From NCBI GenBank assembly GCA_007750655.1, contig CP036290.1, positions 930,001-994,000 of the forward strand: a stretch of DNA of 64,000 bases, in the 5' to 3' direction. Source of the DNA: Rohdeia mirabilis (GTDB lineage Bacteria > Planctomycetota > UBA1135 > GCA-002686595). The notes beneath the pieces were generated by a model. That model saw nothing but the letters and a program-made list of their open reading frames with translations, ran no database searches and was not told the DNA's origin. How positions within the stretch are numbered: position 1 is the stretch's first letter; the number at the start of each line of letters is the position of its first letter. Below are positions 26,164 through 34,846 of this stretch, piece by piece. Made by a program: the position numbers and the translations under genes.

Positions 26164-26879
26164 GGTTGGTCAGAGGGTGATCGAACGTTCGGCGTCGTGG
26201 GGGAGCGGGCCCCGGCGACTTCGCCGGGAAGAACCGCGCTCCGCAGGGCGTCGGTGGTTCGAGTCGTGGTTCGGGTGGTCGGGGATGGCGAGAGCGCCGC
26301 GGGCGTTCGAGGCACTCGGAATTCGGTGCCGGATCTCGGTTCGTCGCAGCGCGGTGGTTCGGATCGGGGTTTCGTCGAGTTGCGGTTCTTCGAGTTGCAG
26401 TTCGTCGAGTTGCAGTCGGTCGGCGGACGTCGCGCTCGTCGGTCCGCGCCGCCTCCGTCGCCAACGTCGTGTCGTCGTTCGAGCCGCGCGTGGGCGGAGT
26501 GTGTCGCGCGAAGGGTCCGTGGCGCGCACGTCACGCAACGCGCAAGGGCGGGCGACGGGTGGTGTGGACGGCGAGTCGGTCTGCGGACGAGGGGGGCGTC
26601 GAAGAGCTGGTCGGGGAGGGAACGACCGCGCAGGGGGACCTTCGCGGGAGGTGGGTTCGCTCGGGGGAGGGACCTGGGGGAGGGACCTGCCGCTCGCGAC
26701 CGTCCGGCGCGGGGCGCGCCAGCGCGGGTTTCAGGCGCGACAGGATACGAGAGTGGGGCCGCCGACGCTTCGAGGGCCCCACGGTCGAACTGCGGGCTAC
26801 GCGCTCGGCCGGGGCGGATTCTCGCTCCGAGCCGCCGAATCTGCCCCGTCGAGCTCGCTCGAGGGGGGGCGAACGTGGC
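26164..26879. other. 716-bp gap without a convincing gene
   Basis: This lies between the two paralogous secreted-protein genes, both on the minus strand. Short frames exist on both strands but have skewed Arg/Thr/Asn composition and no start context, so I do not call them. The notable content is the 15-bp tandem repeat at 26371-26415 and a purine-rich plus-strand stretch (about 26600-26700, GGGGGA runs). It should hold the promoter of the 25057 gene. Confidence 0.4.
26371..26415. repeat. Three tandem 15-bp units
   Basis: TTCGTCGAGTTGCGG, TTCTTCGAGTTGCAG and TTCGTCGAGTTGCAG follow one another without a spacer. They differ at two positions. The unit is a multiple of three, but the region is not part of a credible gene. 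It may be slippage-prone or a set of protein-binding sites upstream of the 25057 gene. Confidence 0.7.
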
Positions 26880-28004
26880 CTAGAGGGCCTTCGAGGCCGC
26901 TTCCAACCGCTGGGCCAGGGTCCAGGACAGCTCCATGCGGACCGGGGCCTTCTCCTCACCCAGGGAGAGCACCAGGTCCTGGGTCGCCCGCAGGTCCAGG
27001 GTCAGGTCGAGGTCGAAGCTCACGAACCGCCCCCCGTCCACGTCCCACACCAACGTGGCCACCCCGCGATCGGCGAGGGCGTCGAGTTCGGTGGACGACA
27101 CGGTCACCTTCACCTCCTCGTCGCCGGGCGGCGCCGGGTCGACGAACGCCGGCCAGCTCTCGCCCGACAGCTCGGCGAAGAAGCGCACGTCGATCGTGAA
27201 CTCCATCGTCGCGACGCGCGCTCCGGCGGGACCGCGGACGTGGAGCAACTTGCCCTCGATCGTTCCGGTGGGCGTCCCGAGCAGGCCCGCGAGTCCACCG
27301 GAGCGATCGAAGGCGCCGAGACGTTCCGCAGCGGCGGCGTCGGTCGGAGCGAGTCCCAGATCGCCGCCGGGTCGCAGCGCCGCGCGCAGGACGGCGGGCT
27401 CGACGAGCCAACGATCGCCCTCGTCGACCGAGTCGCCCGGGAGCCACCCGCGCAGATCGAGGTCCTCGTCGAGGCCGTCGAGCAGCGCGCGCTCCTCGTC
27501 GTCGGGTTCGCTCGTCTCGTCGGAGAAGCGCCGCGTGTAGGCCGTGGTCGCCGGATCCCACTGAAAGCGCACGCCGCGCCCTTCGAGCGCGCTGGCGTGT
27601 TCGACCTCGATGTCGCCACCGCCCAGCGTGGGCGTGCGCGAGTCGGCCGTGGCCCGGGCGCCGACGGAGATGTACTGACGTTCGATGCGCAGGGGGCGGC
27701 CACCGCCGACCTCGGCGTACTCGTCGCGCACGGACAGCTGTGAGATCGTCCGCGTCGACATCTCGATCGGCACGTCCTCGTACTCGCCGTCGACGACCAG
27801 GCTGGCCGAGTCGAGATCGAGCTTCGTCGTGACCTCGAACTCCTTCTCGACGCGTTGGCCGGGAACGGGTCCGAACGCGAACTCCTCGAAGGCGGCGAGC
27901 GCGTCGCGCAGCGTGGTTCCGGGGTGCGCGACCGCCGCTGTGACGCCGACGGTCGAGGCGGTGGCGAGCGCGAGGGCGAGAAGAGGGCGTTGGATGGGTC
28001 GCAC
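26880..28004 (-). CDS. Secreted protein of unknown function, paralogue of the 25057 gene
   Basis: A 374-residue protein beginning at a GTG with a clear signal peptide (LLALALATASTVGVTAAVAHP). It shares with the 25057 product the block order LEGRGVRFQWD, YTRRFSDE, ALLDGLDEDLDLRGWLP, GDRWLV and LRPGGDLGL in the middle of the protein, with a similar spacing, and a beta-rich body before and after. It lacks the methionine clusters. No enzyme motif was found. It may be a periplasmic or surface beta-protein. It is divergent from the glycosyltransferase gene at 28150, with 145 bases between them that contain TAGAGT-AGATAC (28075-28086), a patch that could hold promoters on either strand. Confidence 0.55.
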   Translation of the reverse strand: MRPIQRPLLALALATASTVGVTAAVAHPGTTLRDALAAFEEFAFGPVPGQRVEKEFEVTTKLDLDSASLVVDGEYEDVPIEMSTRTISQLSVRDEYAEVGGGRPLRIERQYISVGARATADSRTPTLGGGDIEVEHASALEGRGVRFQWDPATTAYTRRFSDETSEPDDEERALLDGLDEDLDLRGWLPGDSVDEGDRWLVEPAVLRAALRPGGDLGLAPTDAAAAERLGAFDRSGGLAGLLGTPTGTIEGKLLHVRGPAGARVATMEFTIDVRFFAELSGESWPAFVDPAPPGDEEVKVTVSSTELDALADRGVATLVWDVDGGRFVSFDLDLTLDLRATQDLVLSLGEEKAPVRMELSWTLAQRLEAASKAL

Positions 28005-28149
28005 GGGCGGAAGCCTCGATCGAGGAGTGGGCGGACGGAGCGAGCGCGGAGCGGGAGCGGACCCGCCGCGGCGCTAGAGTAGATACGGCGCCGACCCCAG
28101 CGTCACTTCGGCCACCGTCGACTTTCTCCCCGCACCCTAGCCCTCCACG

Positions 28150-30021
28150 ATGCGAATCGACCGCTCGGCCGTCCTCGCCGGCCTGATCGCCGCGGTGATC
28201 GCGCTCGCGGCGAACCTGCCCTGGGTCGGCCGCGGCGAGCTCGAGTCCGAGGAGGCCCGGCGCGCGCTGCCCACCGCCTCGTTCCTGGATCGACTCGCGG
28301 CCGACGACGCCGACGTGGACGGAGCGCTCGCCACCTGGGCGGTCCCACGCGTCTTCGGTCGCGCCTACCTGGCCAAGCCGCCGGCCTTCTACTGGTGGTC
28401 CGCCGCGCACCAGGTCGCACTCGAGCGCACCGGACTCGACGCAGCGCTGCGGCCCGCCGAACGCACCGACGCGGGCTGGTGGCCCGCGGCCCGGCGCGGC
28501 AGTCCTGTCGCCATCCGCCTCGCGGCCCTCTCCTCGGCGGCGCTGCTGGCCGCACTCGTCGCGGTCCTGGCGTCGCTCGCGCAGGGACGGCGTCGCGCGG
28601 TGGTCGCGAGCGCTTCGACCTCCGAGCGGACGTCGGCGACGGCACTGGGGATCGGGGTCGCAGCGGGCGCCATGGTGGTCGCCGCCCCGAGCATGCTCTC
28701 GAAGGCGTCCCTCGGCGAACTCGAGTCCACGTTCGCGCTGACCTGTGCCGTCGCGGCGCTGGCCCTGCTGCGCGCGGCCACGAAGCCGGGACCCTTCATC
28801 GCCCTGGTCGCCGCCAGCGCCATCGGCCTCGCCTGTCTGACCAAGGGGCCGCTCGCCCTGCTGTTCTCCGCGGTGCCGGCGTTCACGTGCGCGGTGGCGC
28901 GGATCGGCGTGCGCCCGGCACTGCGGCGACTCGCGTTGCCGATCGCGCTCGGTGTCGGCCTGTTCGCCTGGTGGCCGTTCTTCGTGCGCGGCGTCGTCGA
29001 ACCGAACGACGCGCGCGAGGGTGTCGACGCGGCGCGCGACGTGACGGCCAGTTGGTTGGCCGAGCTGTGGCGCGGCGGAACGGGCGGATTCGTCACCTAC
29101 CTGAAGGACCGGTGGCGCCTCGTGACCGGCGTGCTGGGCGGATGGGCGCCGGCGTCGCTCCTCGCGCTCGGGATCTTCAGCGCGCGGCGGCGGGCGCAGT
29201 GGCGCACGGAGGGCGCGACCCACCTGGCCCTGCACGTGGTGTTCTGGGGCCTGCTCGTGCTGCTCGTGTGGCCGGGCGTCCGTCCGCGCTACGCCCTGCC
29301 GCTCCTGCCCTTCGTGGTGCTGCTCGCGGCGCAGCGTCTCGGATCGGGCGGCTTCCCGCGCGCGCCGCGCCTGATCGCAGGGGTTCTCGCGTTCGCGGCC
29401 GTCGCGATCGGACCCGTGGCCTTCTGGCTCGTCGGGCGCGCGGCCGAGGCGGGGTCCTCGGACTTCGCCGAGCCCGCGGTCGCAGCGATCGGCTCGGCCG
29501 AGTGGCTCGCGATCGCCCTCAGCGCGACCGTGGGCACCGCCGTCCTCGTTCGGCTGCGACACCTCGGCCCGCGCGGACTCCTGGTCGCGGCCGTGGCCTG
29601 CCTCGTGGCCGGGCGCGCGGTCGAACTCGGACCGATCGAGCGCACCCGCACGTCCAGCCTGCGGGTGTCGGCCGCCGCCCACGTCGAGGCCACCTGTCGC
29701 GCGCTCGGCCAGGAGCGGCTCCACCTCGACACCTGGACCTACTTCAACGACCTCTACTACACGGACCTCGACGTGCGCTGGTGCACGCACACAGCGGGGC
29801 TGCCCGCTGGTTCGTTGGTCCTCTCTCGGGGCGCCGACCCGCAGCGCGAGGCGAGCGCGGGCTGGGAACGGATTCCGCTCTTCGAAGGCAGTTCGTGGCG
29901 TTTCGCACCGCTCCCGCCGCGGGCCTTCGGGCGCGAGGGGACGGACGGCGGAGCGCGCCTGTGGCGACGGACCGCAGCGGTCGAACCGGTGTCGGCCGAG
30001 CCACCGAGCGATGGGCGCTGA
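28150..30021 (+). CDS. Membrane glycosyltransferase, ArnT/PMT-like (GT39/GT83)
   Basis: A 623-residue integral membrane protein with about 11-12 helices. The N-terminal loop ESEEARRALPTASFLDR, then YLAKPPAFYWW, corresponds to the acidic DE-AR and (F/Y)-x-KPP(L/A)-x-Y motifs of ArnT and related C-type glycosyltransferases that use polyprenyl-phosphate sugars. Helices continue to about residue 500, and a short periplasmic C-terminal domain (about 520-623) follows. The acceptor (lipid A-like lipid, protein or polysaccharide) cannot be told. The gene stands alone, divergent from the 26880 gene and 116 bases before mec. The ATG at 28150 gives the usual short cytoplasmic N-terminus before helix 1. 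Confidence 0.75.
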   Translation: MRIDRSAVLAGLIAAVIALAANLPWVGRGELESEEARRALPTASFLDRLAADDADVDGALATWAVPRVFGRAYLAKPPAFYWWSAAHQVALERTGLDAALRPAERTDAGWWPAARRGSPVAIRLAALSSAALLAALVAVLASLAQGRRRAVVASASTSERTSATALGIGVAAGAMVVAAPSMLSKASLGELESTFALTCAVAALALLRAATKPGPFIALVAASAIGLACLTKGPLALLFSAVPAFTCAVARIGVRPALRRLALPIALGVGLFAWWPFFVRGVVEPNDAREGVDAARDVTASWLAELWRGGTGGFVTYLKDRWRLVTGVLGGWAPASLLALGIFSARRRAQWRTEGATHLALHVVFWGLLVLLVWPGVRPRYALPLLPFVVLLAAQRLGSGGFPRAPRLIAGVLAFAAVAIGPVAFWLVGRAAEAGSSDFAEPAVAAIGSAEWLAIALSATVGTAVLVRLRHLGPRGLLVAAVACLVAGRAVELGPIERTRTSSLRVSAAAHVEATCRALGQERLHLDTWTYFNDLYYTDLDVRWCTHTAGLPAGSLVLSRGADPQREASAGWERIPLFEGSSWRFAPLPPRAFGREGTDGGARLWRRTAAVEPVSAEPPSDGR

Positions 30022-30137
30022 GGTCCACTCCGCAACCGTGTCGCATTTCGCAGCGTCCCGATCCGGGGCCGACCGGGTGCGCGTCTCCGCTTCCTAGGAC
30101 TGCGGCCCGTCGCGCGCTTGGGGTCGGGGCGCGCGCG

Positions 30138-30599
30138 ATGGACAATCGCACCGTGCAGATCGAGATCGACCCCGACCAGCTGGCCCGCGCGATCGAGCGT
30201 TCGGCCGCGGAACTCCCGAACGAGGCCTGTGGCCTCCTGCTCGGGACGGACCACGGGGACGGCCGGGTCGTGGTCGAACGGGTCGAGCCCACGCGCAACG
30301 CGACGCGCGAGCCGGCCGCCGACACGTTCGAGGTCCACCCCGAGGACTTCGTGCGCCTCGACGGACTCGCGCGCGAGCTCGGTCTCGACGTGGTCGGCGT
30401 CTGGCACAGCCACCCGGACTCGGCCGCGATCCCGTCCCGCACGGACACGGAACGCGCCTGGCCCGGTTGGTCCTACCTGATCGTCGGCCGCGCGGCCCAC
30501 TCCGACGTGCACGCGCGGTCCTGGCGCCTCGACGCGACCGCTCGTTTCGCCGAGGAGCGACTGCTCGCGCCGCGCGGCGCCGTGGCCGTCGCTTCCTGA
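30138..30599 (+). CDS. mec: JAMM/MPN+ metallopeptidase, Mec-type
   Basis: A 153-residue zinc peptidase of family M67 (JAMM). The motif is complete: Glu29 in NEACGLLLG, His90 and His92 in VWHSHPDSAAIPS, and Asp103. In Mycobacterium the homologue Mec releases cysteine from the C-terminus of the sulfur carrier CysO. In Wolinella a homologue trims an extra residue from a methionine-pathway carrier. The same four functions are neighbours here: mec, carrier, activating enzyme and cysteine synthase. It begins 116 bases after the glycosyltransferase stop, which leaves room for the operon promoter. Either trimming the carrier tail (see the 30719 gene) or releasing cysteine, or both, would fit. Confidence 0.85.
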   Translation: MDNRTVQIEIDPDQLARAIERSAAELPNEACGLLLGTDHGDGRVVVERVEPTRNATREPAADTFEVHPEDFVRLDGLARELGLDVVGVWHSHPDSAAIPSRTDTERAWPGWSYLIVGRAAHSDVHARSWRLDATARFAEERLLAPRGAVAVAS

Positions 30600-30718
30600 G
30601 TCGCGCCGCTCGCAGCGCACCGTCCGCAGCACGCCGCTCGATCCGCTCCGTCCGCGCCCCGACGGCGCGCGCTCTTCCGTCCATCGCACGTCTCATCGCT
30701 CGAGCCCCTACGACCGCC

Positions 30719-31012
30719 ATGACCAGCGCCACCCTGCGCCTGCCCACGCCCCTGCGCGCCTTCTGCGGCGGGCAGGACGAAGTCACCCTCGAAGGGGCCA
30801 CCGTCGGTGAACTCCTGCGCGCCCTCGAGCGCGAGCACCCGGACCTGCGCGGGCGCATCCTCGACGAGAACGGCGAGGTGCGCCGCTTCGTCAACGTGTT
30901 CGTCGACGGCGCGAACGCGCGCGGCAACGGTGGACTCGACGCCGACGTGCGCGACGGTTCGCAACTGACGATCGTTCCCGCCGTCGCCGGCGGTTCGGGC
31001 CGCTCGCGGTGA
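30719..31012 (+). CDS. cysO: MoaD/CysO-like sulfur-carrier protein with a C-terminal tail
   Basis: A 97-residue beta-grasp protein of the MoaD/ThiS/CysO group (LRLPTPLRAFCGGQDEV at the N-terminus, VGELLRALEREHPDLRGRI, FVNVFVDG, DGSQLTIVPAVAGG). Such carriers end in Gly-Gly, which is adenylated and turned into a thiocarboxylate. Here Gly91-Gly92 is followed by five more residues, SGRSR, so the protein should be inactive until cut. The adjoining JAMM peptidase is the obvious candidate. The stop overlaps the GTG of the activating enzyme (GTGA, 31009-31012), so carrier and activator are made in coupling. The frame and stop are unambiguous, but a mis-sequenced base near the end could also create such a tail. 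Confidence 0.8.
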   Translation: MTSATLRLPTPLRAFCGGQDEVTLEGATVGELLRALEREHPDLRGRILDENGEVRRFVNVFVDGANARGNGGLDADVRDGSQLTIVPAVAGGSGRSR

Positions 31013-32166
31013 GCACGTCCCGGGAACGCCTCGACGCGTTGCGCGCCGCGCTCGGCGAGGTCGAGCCGCGCCAGGCCGCCGGTGATCCCGACGGCGTCGT
31101 GCTCGACGTGCGCGAACCCGACGAGACGTCCCAGGGCAGTCCCACCGGCGCGCTGCGCGTGCCGAAGAGCTTCCTCGAACTGCGCGTGGAGGAGGCGTTG
31201 CCCGATCGTTCGCGACCGGTCTACGTGCTGTGCGCGGGCGGCGTGCGTTCGCTGTTCGCCACCGAGGCCCTGCGCGCGCTCGGCTACGAGCGCGCCGTCA
31301 GCGTCGCGGGCGGCTTCTCGCGCTGGAAGGCCGACGGACTCGCGTTCGAGGTTCCGCGCGCGCTCGACGCCGCCGGCCGCGTGCGTTACGGGCGGCAGGT
31401 GATCCTGCCCGAGGTGGGCGAGGAGGGGCAGCTCGCGCTCGGACGCAGCCGCGCCGTCCTGGTCGGCGCCGGCGGACTCGGATCGCCCGCGGCCTACTAC
31501 CTGGCGGCGGCCGGCGTGGGCGAACTGGTGATCGTGGACGACGACGTGGTCGATCGCTCGAACCTGCACCGCCAGATCCTGCACACCGATGCGCGCGTCG
31601 GTCGGCCCAAGGTCGAATCGGCGAAGCAGACGCTCGAGGCGCTCAATCCCGACGTGCGCGTCGATGCACGGCGCGTGCGCCTCGTCCCGGAGAACGTCGA
31701 GGAGGTCTTCGCCGGCGCGGACGTGGTGCTCGACGGCACGGACAACTTCCAGACGCGCTACCTGGTCAACGACGCCTGCGTGAACCTCGGCATCGCCAAC
31801 GTACACGGCGCGATCTTCCGCTTCGAAGGCCAGGTCTCGGTCTTCCACCCAGCGCGCGAACGCGGCGTCGCGCCCTGCTATCGCTGCCTCTACCCCGAGC
31901 CGCCGCCGCCGGAACTGGCGCCGTCGTGCGCGGAGGCGGGCGTTCTCGGCGTCCTGCCGGGCGTGATCGGGTGCCTGCAGGGGATCGAGGCCATCAAACT
32001 GTTGCTCGGCATCGGCGAGCCGCTGATCGGCCGGATGCTGCACTACGACGCCCTGCGTCAGCGCTTCCAGGAGCTCACGTTCGGCGCCGATCCGAAGTGC
32101 ACCCACTGTGCGCCCGACGCGCCGGTGCGGCCGTACCAGACCTTGGCCGAGAGCTGCGGCGCGTGA
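31009..32166 (+). CDS. Rhodanese-ThiF fusion, sulfur-carrier activating enzyme
   Basis: A 385-residue protein combining two MoeZ functions. Residues 15-108 are a rhodanese domain with Cys75 in YVLCAGGVRS. Residues 122-375 are a ThiF/MoeB adenylyltransferase with the ATP loop GAGGLGSPAAYYL at 153, the DDDVVDRSNLHRQ segment and two Cys pairs (CYRC, CTHC) for zinc. It should adenylate CysO and transfer sulfur to it. In MoeZ and MOCS3 the rhodanese is at the C-terminus; here it comes first, a reversed order. The GTG start overlaps the carrier stop, and its own stop overlaps the cysM start, so the three genes are stitched together. A second role in molybdopterin or thiamine carriers is possible. 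Confidence 0.85.
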   Translation: MSTSRERLDALRAALGEVEPRQAAGDPDGVVLDVREPDETSQGSPTGALRVPKSFLELRVEEALPDRSRPVYVLCAGGVRSLFATEALRALGYERAVSVAGGFSRWKADGLAFEVPRALDAAGRVRYGRQVILPEVGEEGQLALGRSRAVLVGAGGLGSPAAYYLAAAGVGELVIVDDDVVDRSNLHRQILHTDARVGRPKVESAKQTLEALNPDVRVDARRVRLVPENVEEVFAGADVVLDGTDNFQTRYLVNDACVNLGIANVHGAIFRFEGQVSVFHPARERGVAPCYRCLYPEPPPPELAPSCAEAGVLGVLPGVIGCLQGIEAIKLLLGIGEPLIGRMLHYDALRQRFQELTFGADPKCTHCAPDAPVRPYQTLAESCGA

Positions 32167-33185
32167 GCACGCGCGACACCACGACCATGACGACGATCGA
32201 AGAGACGAACGCGCGCGAGATTCGGCGCAGCGCAACCGGTGTCCCCGCGTCCGCGCCCATGCCCGCCGTCGGTCGCGCGCTGCTCGCCACGGTCGGAGGG
32301 ACGCCGCTCGTCGAACTGACCGAACTCGGCGGTCTGCCCGCGGGAACGCGGCTCTTCGCGAAGCTTGAGACGCGCAACCCGACGGGTTCCGTCAAGGACC
32401 GGCCGGTGGCCAGCATGCTCGCCGCCGCCGTGCGCGACGGACACGTCGGGCCGGGCAGCGGCCGCCGTCTGCTCGACTCGTCCTCGGGCAACGCGGGCAT
32501 CGCCTATGCCGCGCTCGGTCCGCTGTTCGGCGTGGACGTCACGTTGGTCGTGCCCGGAAACGCCAGCCGCGAGCGACTCGAACGCATCCGCGCGCACGGC
32601 GCCGAGCTGATCCTCACCGACCCGCTCGAAGGCTACGACGCCGCGCGCGCGTTGGCGTGCTCGCTCGCCACCGACGACCCGGAGCGCTACTGGTACTGCA
32701 ACCAGTACGCGAACGACGCCAACTGGCGCGCGCACCACGACGGCACTGCGGGCGAGTTGCTGGAACAGCTCGCAGAGCTCGGACTCGGCGCGCCCGACCT
32801 GTTCGTGTCCGGCGTCGGGACCGGCGGGACGCTGACGGGCGTCGGCAGGCGGCTCAAGGCCGAGTCACCGAACGCCCGCGTGGGGGCCGTGGTTCCCGAC
32901 CTCTTCCCGGGCATCGAGGGTCTGAAACCGCTCGGTGCTCCCGGCGACCGCGCCCCCGAGCTCTTCGACGCCAGCCTGGTCGACCACCGCGTCGACGTGC
33001 GGCTCGAAGAGGCTCTCCCGGTCTGCAGTGAACTGGCGCGCTCGGGACTGTTCGTCGGACCTTCGTCCGGCGCGAACGTCTACACGGCGCGCCGCTTGGC
33101 TCACGAACTGGGGGCGCCGCCGATCGTCGCGACGCTCCTGTGCGACCTCGGCGAGCGCTACCTCTCGACCGGGATGTGGTCGTGA
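32163..33185 (+). CDS. cysM: Cysteine synthase, CysM type
   Basis: A 340-residue PLP enzyme of the O-acetylserine sulfhydrylase family. LETRNPTGSVKDRP holds the PLP lysine, Lys78; SSGNAGIAYA is the substrate loop; GVGTGGTLTGVGR binds the cofactor phosphate. In the Mycobacterium pathway CysM uses O-phosphoserine and the thiocarboxylate of CysO rather than sulfide. The genes around it make the same assignment likely here, though the residues that choose phosphoserine were not checked. I take the GTG at 32163, which overlaps the stop of the preceding gene (GTGA) like other genes in this operon. An in-frame ATG at 32187 is an alternative. Confidence 0.85.
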   Translation: MSTRDTTTMTTIEETNAREIRRSATGVPASAPMPAVGRALLATVGGTPLVELTELGGLPAGTRLFAKLETRNPTGSVKDRPVASMLAAAVRDGHVGPGSGRRLLDSSSGNAGIAYAALGPLFGVDVTLVVPGNASRERLERIRAHGAELILTDPLEGYDAARALACSLATDDPERYWYCNQYANDANWRAHHDGTAGELLEQLAELGLGAPDLFVSGVGTGGTLTGVGRRLKAESPNARVGAVVPDLFPGIEGLKPLGAPGDRAPELFDASLVDHRVDVRLEEALPVCSELARSGLFVGPSSGANVYTARRLAHELGAPPIVATLLCDLGERYLSTGMWS

Positions 33186-33316
33186 ACACCGACAGCTCTC
33201 GACCGAACCGCGACACCTCCACCGATTTGGAGCCCCCGAGCACGCCGGGTAGTCTGCTCGGAGGTTCCGACCGGGATCACGACCAGTACCGATCCGATCG
33301 AGGACGGACCGCTTCG

Positions 33317-34846
33317 ATGAACGATGGATCGACAAGTGGCGAACCCGACGAGTTCGAGCCCGACGACAGCCAGCGCACGCCGACCCCGATCGAGCGTCGC
33401 CGCCGGCTGAACGCCCGCCGCGTCCGCGAACGCGCACGCACGAAAATCGTCGCGACGATCGGTCCCGCGTCCGAGGGGCGCGTCGACGAACTGATCGAGG
33501 CGGGCATGTCGGTCGCGCGCCTCAACTTCAGCCACGGCGAGGCCAAGGAACACAGGCGGCGCGCGGACGTGGTGCGCAAGGCCGCCAAACGCGCCGGTCG
33601 TCCCGTCGCACTCCTGGCCGACATCCAGGGCCCGAAGCTGCGGATGGGGCGCTTCGCCGACAAGTCGCGCGAGCTCGAGTTCGGCCAGCAGGTCGTCGTC
33701 CGCCAGGGCGACGAGTTGGCGGGTCCGGGCGAGATCTACTTCAACTTCGACGGCTTCCTCGGCGCGGTCGAGGAGGGGCACCGACTCGTGCTCGCCGACG
33801 GTGCGGTCGAGCTGATCGCGATCGAGGTCGCGTCGGACCGCATCGTGGCCGAGGTCGAGCGCGGTGGCGTCGTCGCCGATCGCAAGGGCGTCAACCTTCC
33901 GGACACGCGCCTCGCCGTCACCCTGCCGACCGAGAAGGACCTGGCCGACATCACGATCGCGCAACAGATCGGCGTCGAGATGCTGGGACTCAGCTTCGTC
34001 GGCGACGCCGAGGAGGTCGAGCGCATCCGCGAGCTGGCACCGGGCACGATGCTGGTCTCGAAGATCGAACGCGCGATCGCGCTCGAGCACATCCACGAGA
34101 TCCTGCGCGCCTCCGACGGAATCATGGTCGCGCGCGGCGACCTGGGCGTCGAGGTGGACCTCGAACAGCTCCCGATGATCCAGAAGTCGCTGATCCACGC
34201 AGCGGTGATGGAGGGACGTTTCGTGATCACGGCGACGGAGATGCTCGAGTCGATGATCTCGTCCTCGCGGCCCACGCGCGCCGAGGTGACCGACATCGCG
34301 AACGCGGTGCTCGACGGCACCGACGCGGTGATGCTCTCGGCCGAGACCGCGATGGGGCGGTATCCCGTGGAAGCGGTCGCGGTGATGAGCCGCATCTGCC
34401 GCGCCGTCGAGCAGAGCCAGCGCTACCTCGACCTGCCGCGCGTCGCCTTCCGCCAGTCCGAGCAGACCTTCTCGAACGCCATCGCGCTCGCCGCCGTGCA
34501 GGCCGCCGAGGCCCTCGGCCTGTCGAAGATCATCGCCTTCACAGAGACCGGCAACACGGTGCGCCTGCTCAGTCGCTACCGCCCGCAGGCCGAGGTGGTC
34601 GCGATCACGCCGTCCGAGCGCGTCTACAATGCGATGGCGATCCTCGCCCACGTGCGGCCGTTCATGTGCCGTCGCGGGACGTCGATCGAAGGCATGTGGC
34701 AGACCGCCAGCGACGATCTCCTCGCGGCCGGCATGGTGCGCCAGGGCGAGAAGATCATCTTCGTCGCCGGCATCCCGCCCGGCGTCGCGCGCACGACGAA
34801 CCTGCTCAAGCTGCACCGCATCGGCGAGCAGCTGCGGTTCCACTGA
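33317..34846 (+). CDS. pyk: Pyruvate kinase
   Basis: A 509-residue glycolytic enzyme that converts phosphoenolpyruvate and ADP to pyruvate and ATP. Signature blocks are RTKIVATIGPAS after an acidic and basic extension of about 40 residues, LNFSHG, the active-site helix block MLVSKIERAIAL, then GIMVARGDLGVE, ITATEMLESMI, and the C-terminal allosteric domain ending RTTNLLKLHRI. A GTG at 33182 would overlap the cysM stop and keep the frame, adding 45 low-complexity residues. I prefer the ATG at 33317 because a TAGTCT hexamer near 33250 could supply a promoter between the two. The N-terminal extension is still longer than in most pyruvate kinases. Confidence 0.9.
   Translation: MNDGSTSGEPDEFEPDDSQRTPTPIERRRRLNARRVRERARTKIVATIGPASEGRVDELIEAGMSVARLNFSHGEAKEHRRRADVVRKAAKRAGRPVALLADIQGPKLRMGRFADKSRELEFGQQVVVRQGDELAGPGEIYFNFDGFLGAVEEGHRLVLADGAVELIAIEVASDRIVAEVERGGVVADRKGVNLPDTRLAVTLPTEKDLADITIAQQIGVEMLGLSFVGDAEEVERIRELAPGTMLVSKIERAIALEHIHEILRASDGIMVARGDLGVEVDLEQLPMIQKSLIHAAVMEGRFVITATEMLESMISSSRPTRAEVTDIANAVLDGTDAVMLSAETAMGRYPVEAVAVMSRICRAVEQSQRYLDLPRVAFRQSEQTFSNAIALAAVQAAEALGLSKIIAFTETGNTVRLLSRYRPQAEVVAITPSERVYNAMAILAHVRPFMCRRGTSIEGMWQTASDDLLAAGMVRQGEKIIFVAGIPPGVARTTNLLKLHRIGEQLRFH

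Noticed and set aside
26160..26538. Short minus-strand frames in the 716-bp gap with repeated CNS or LQLDE words
   Set aside because: The repetition comes from the 15-bp DNA repeat; no start signal or family similarity.
33182..33317. GTG at 33182 as pyruvate kinase start (GTGA overlap with the cysM stop)
   Set aside because: It would add 45 low-complexity residues to an already long N-terminus, and a promoter-like TAGTCT lies between; kept as an alternative.
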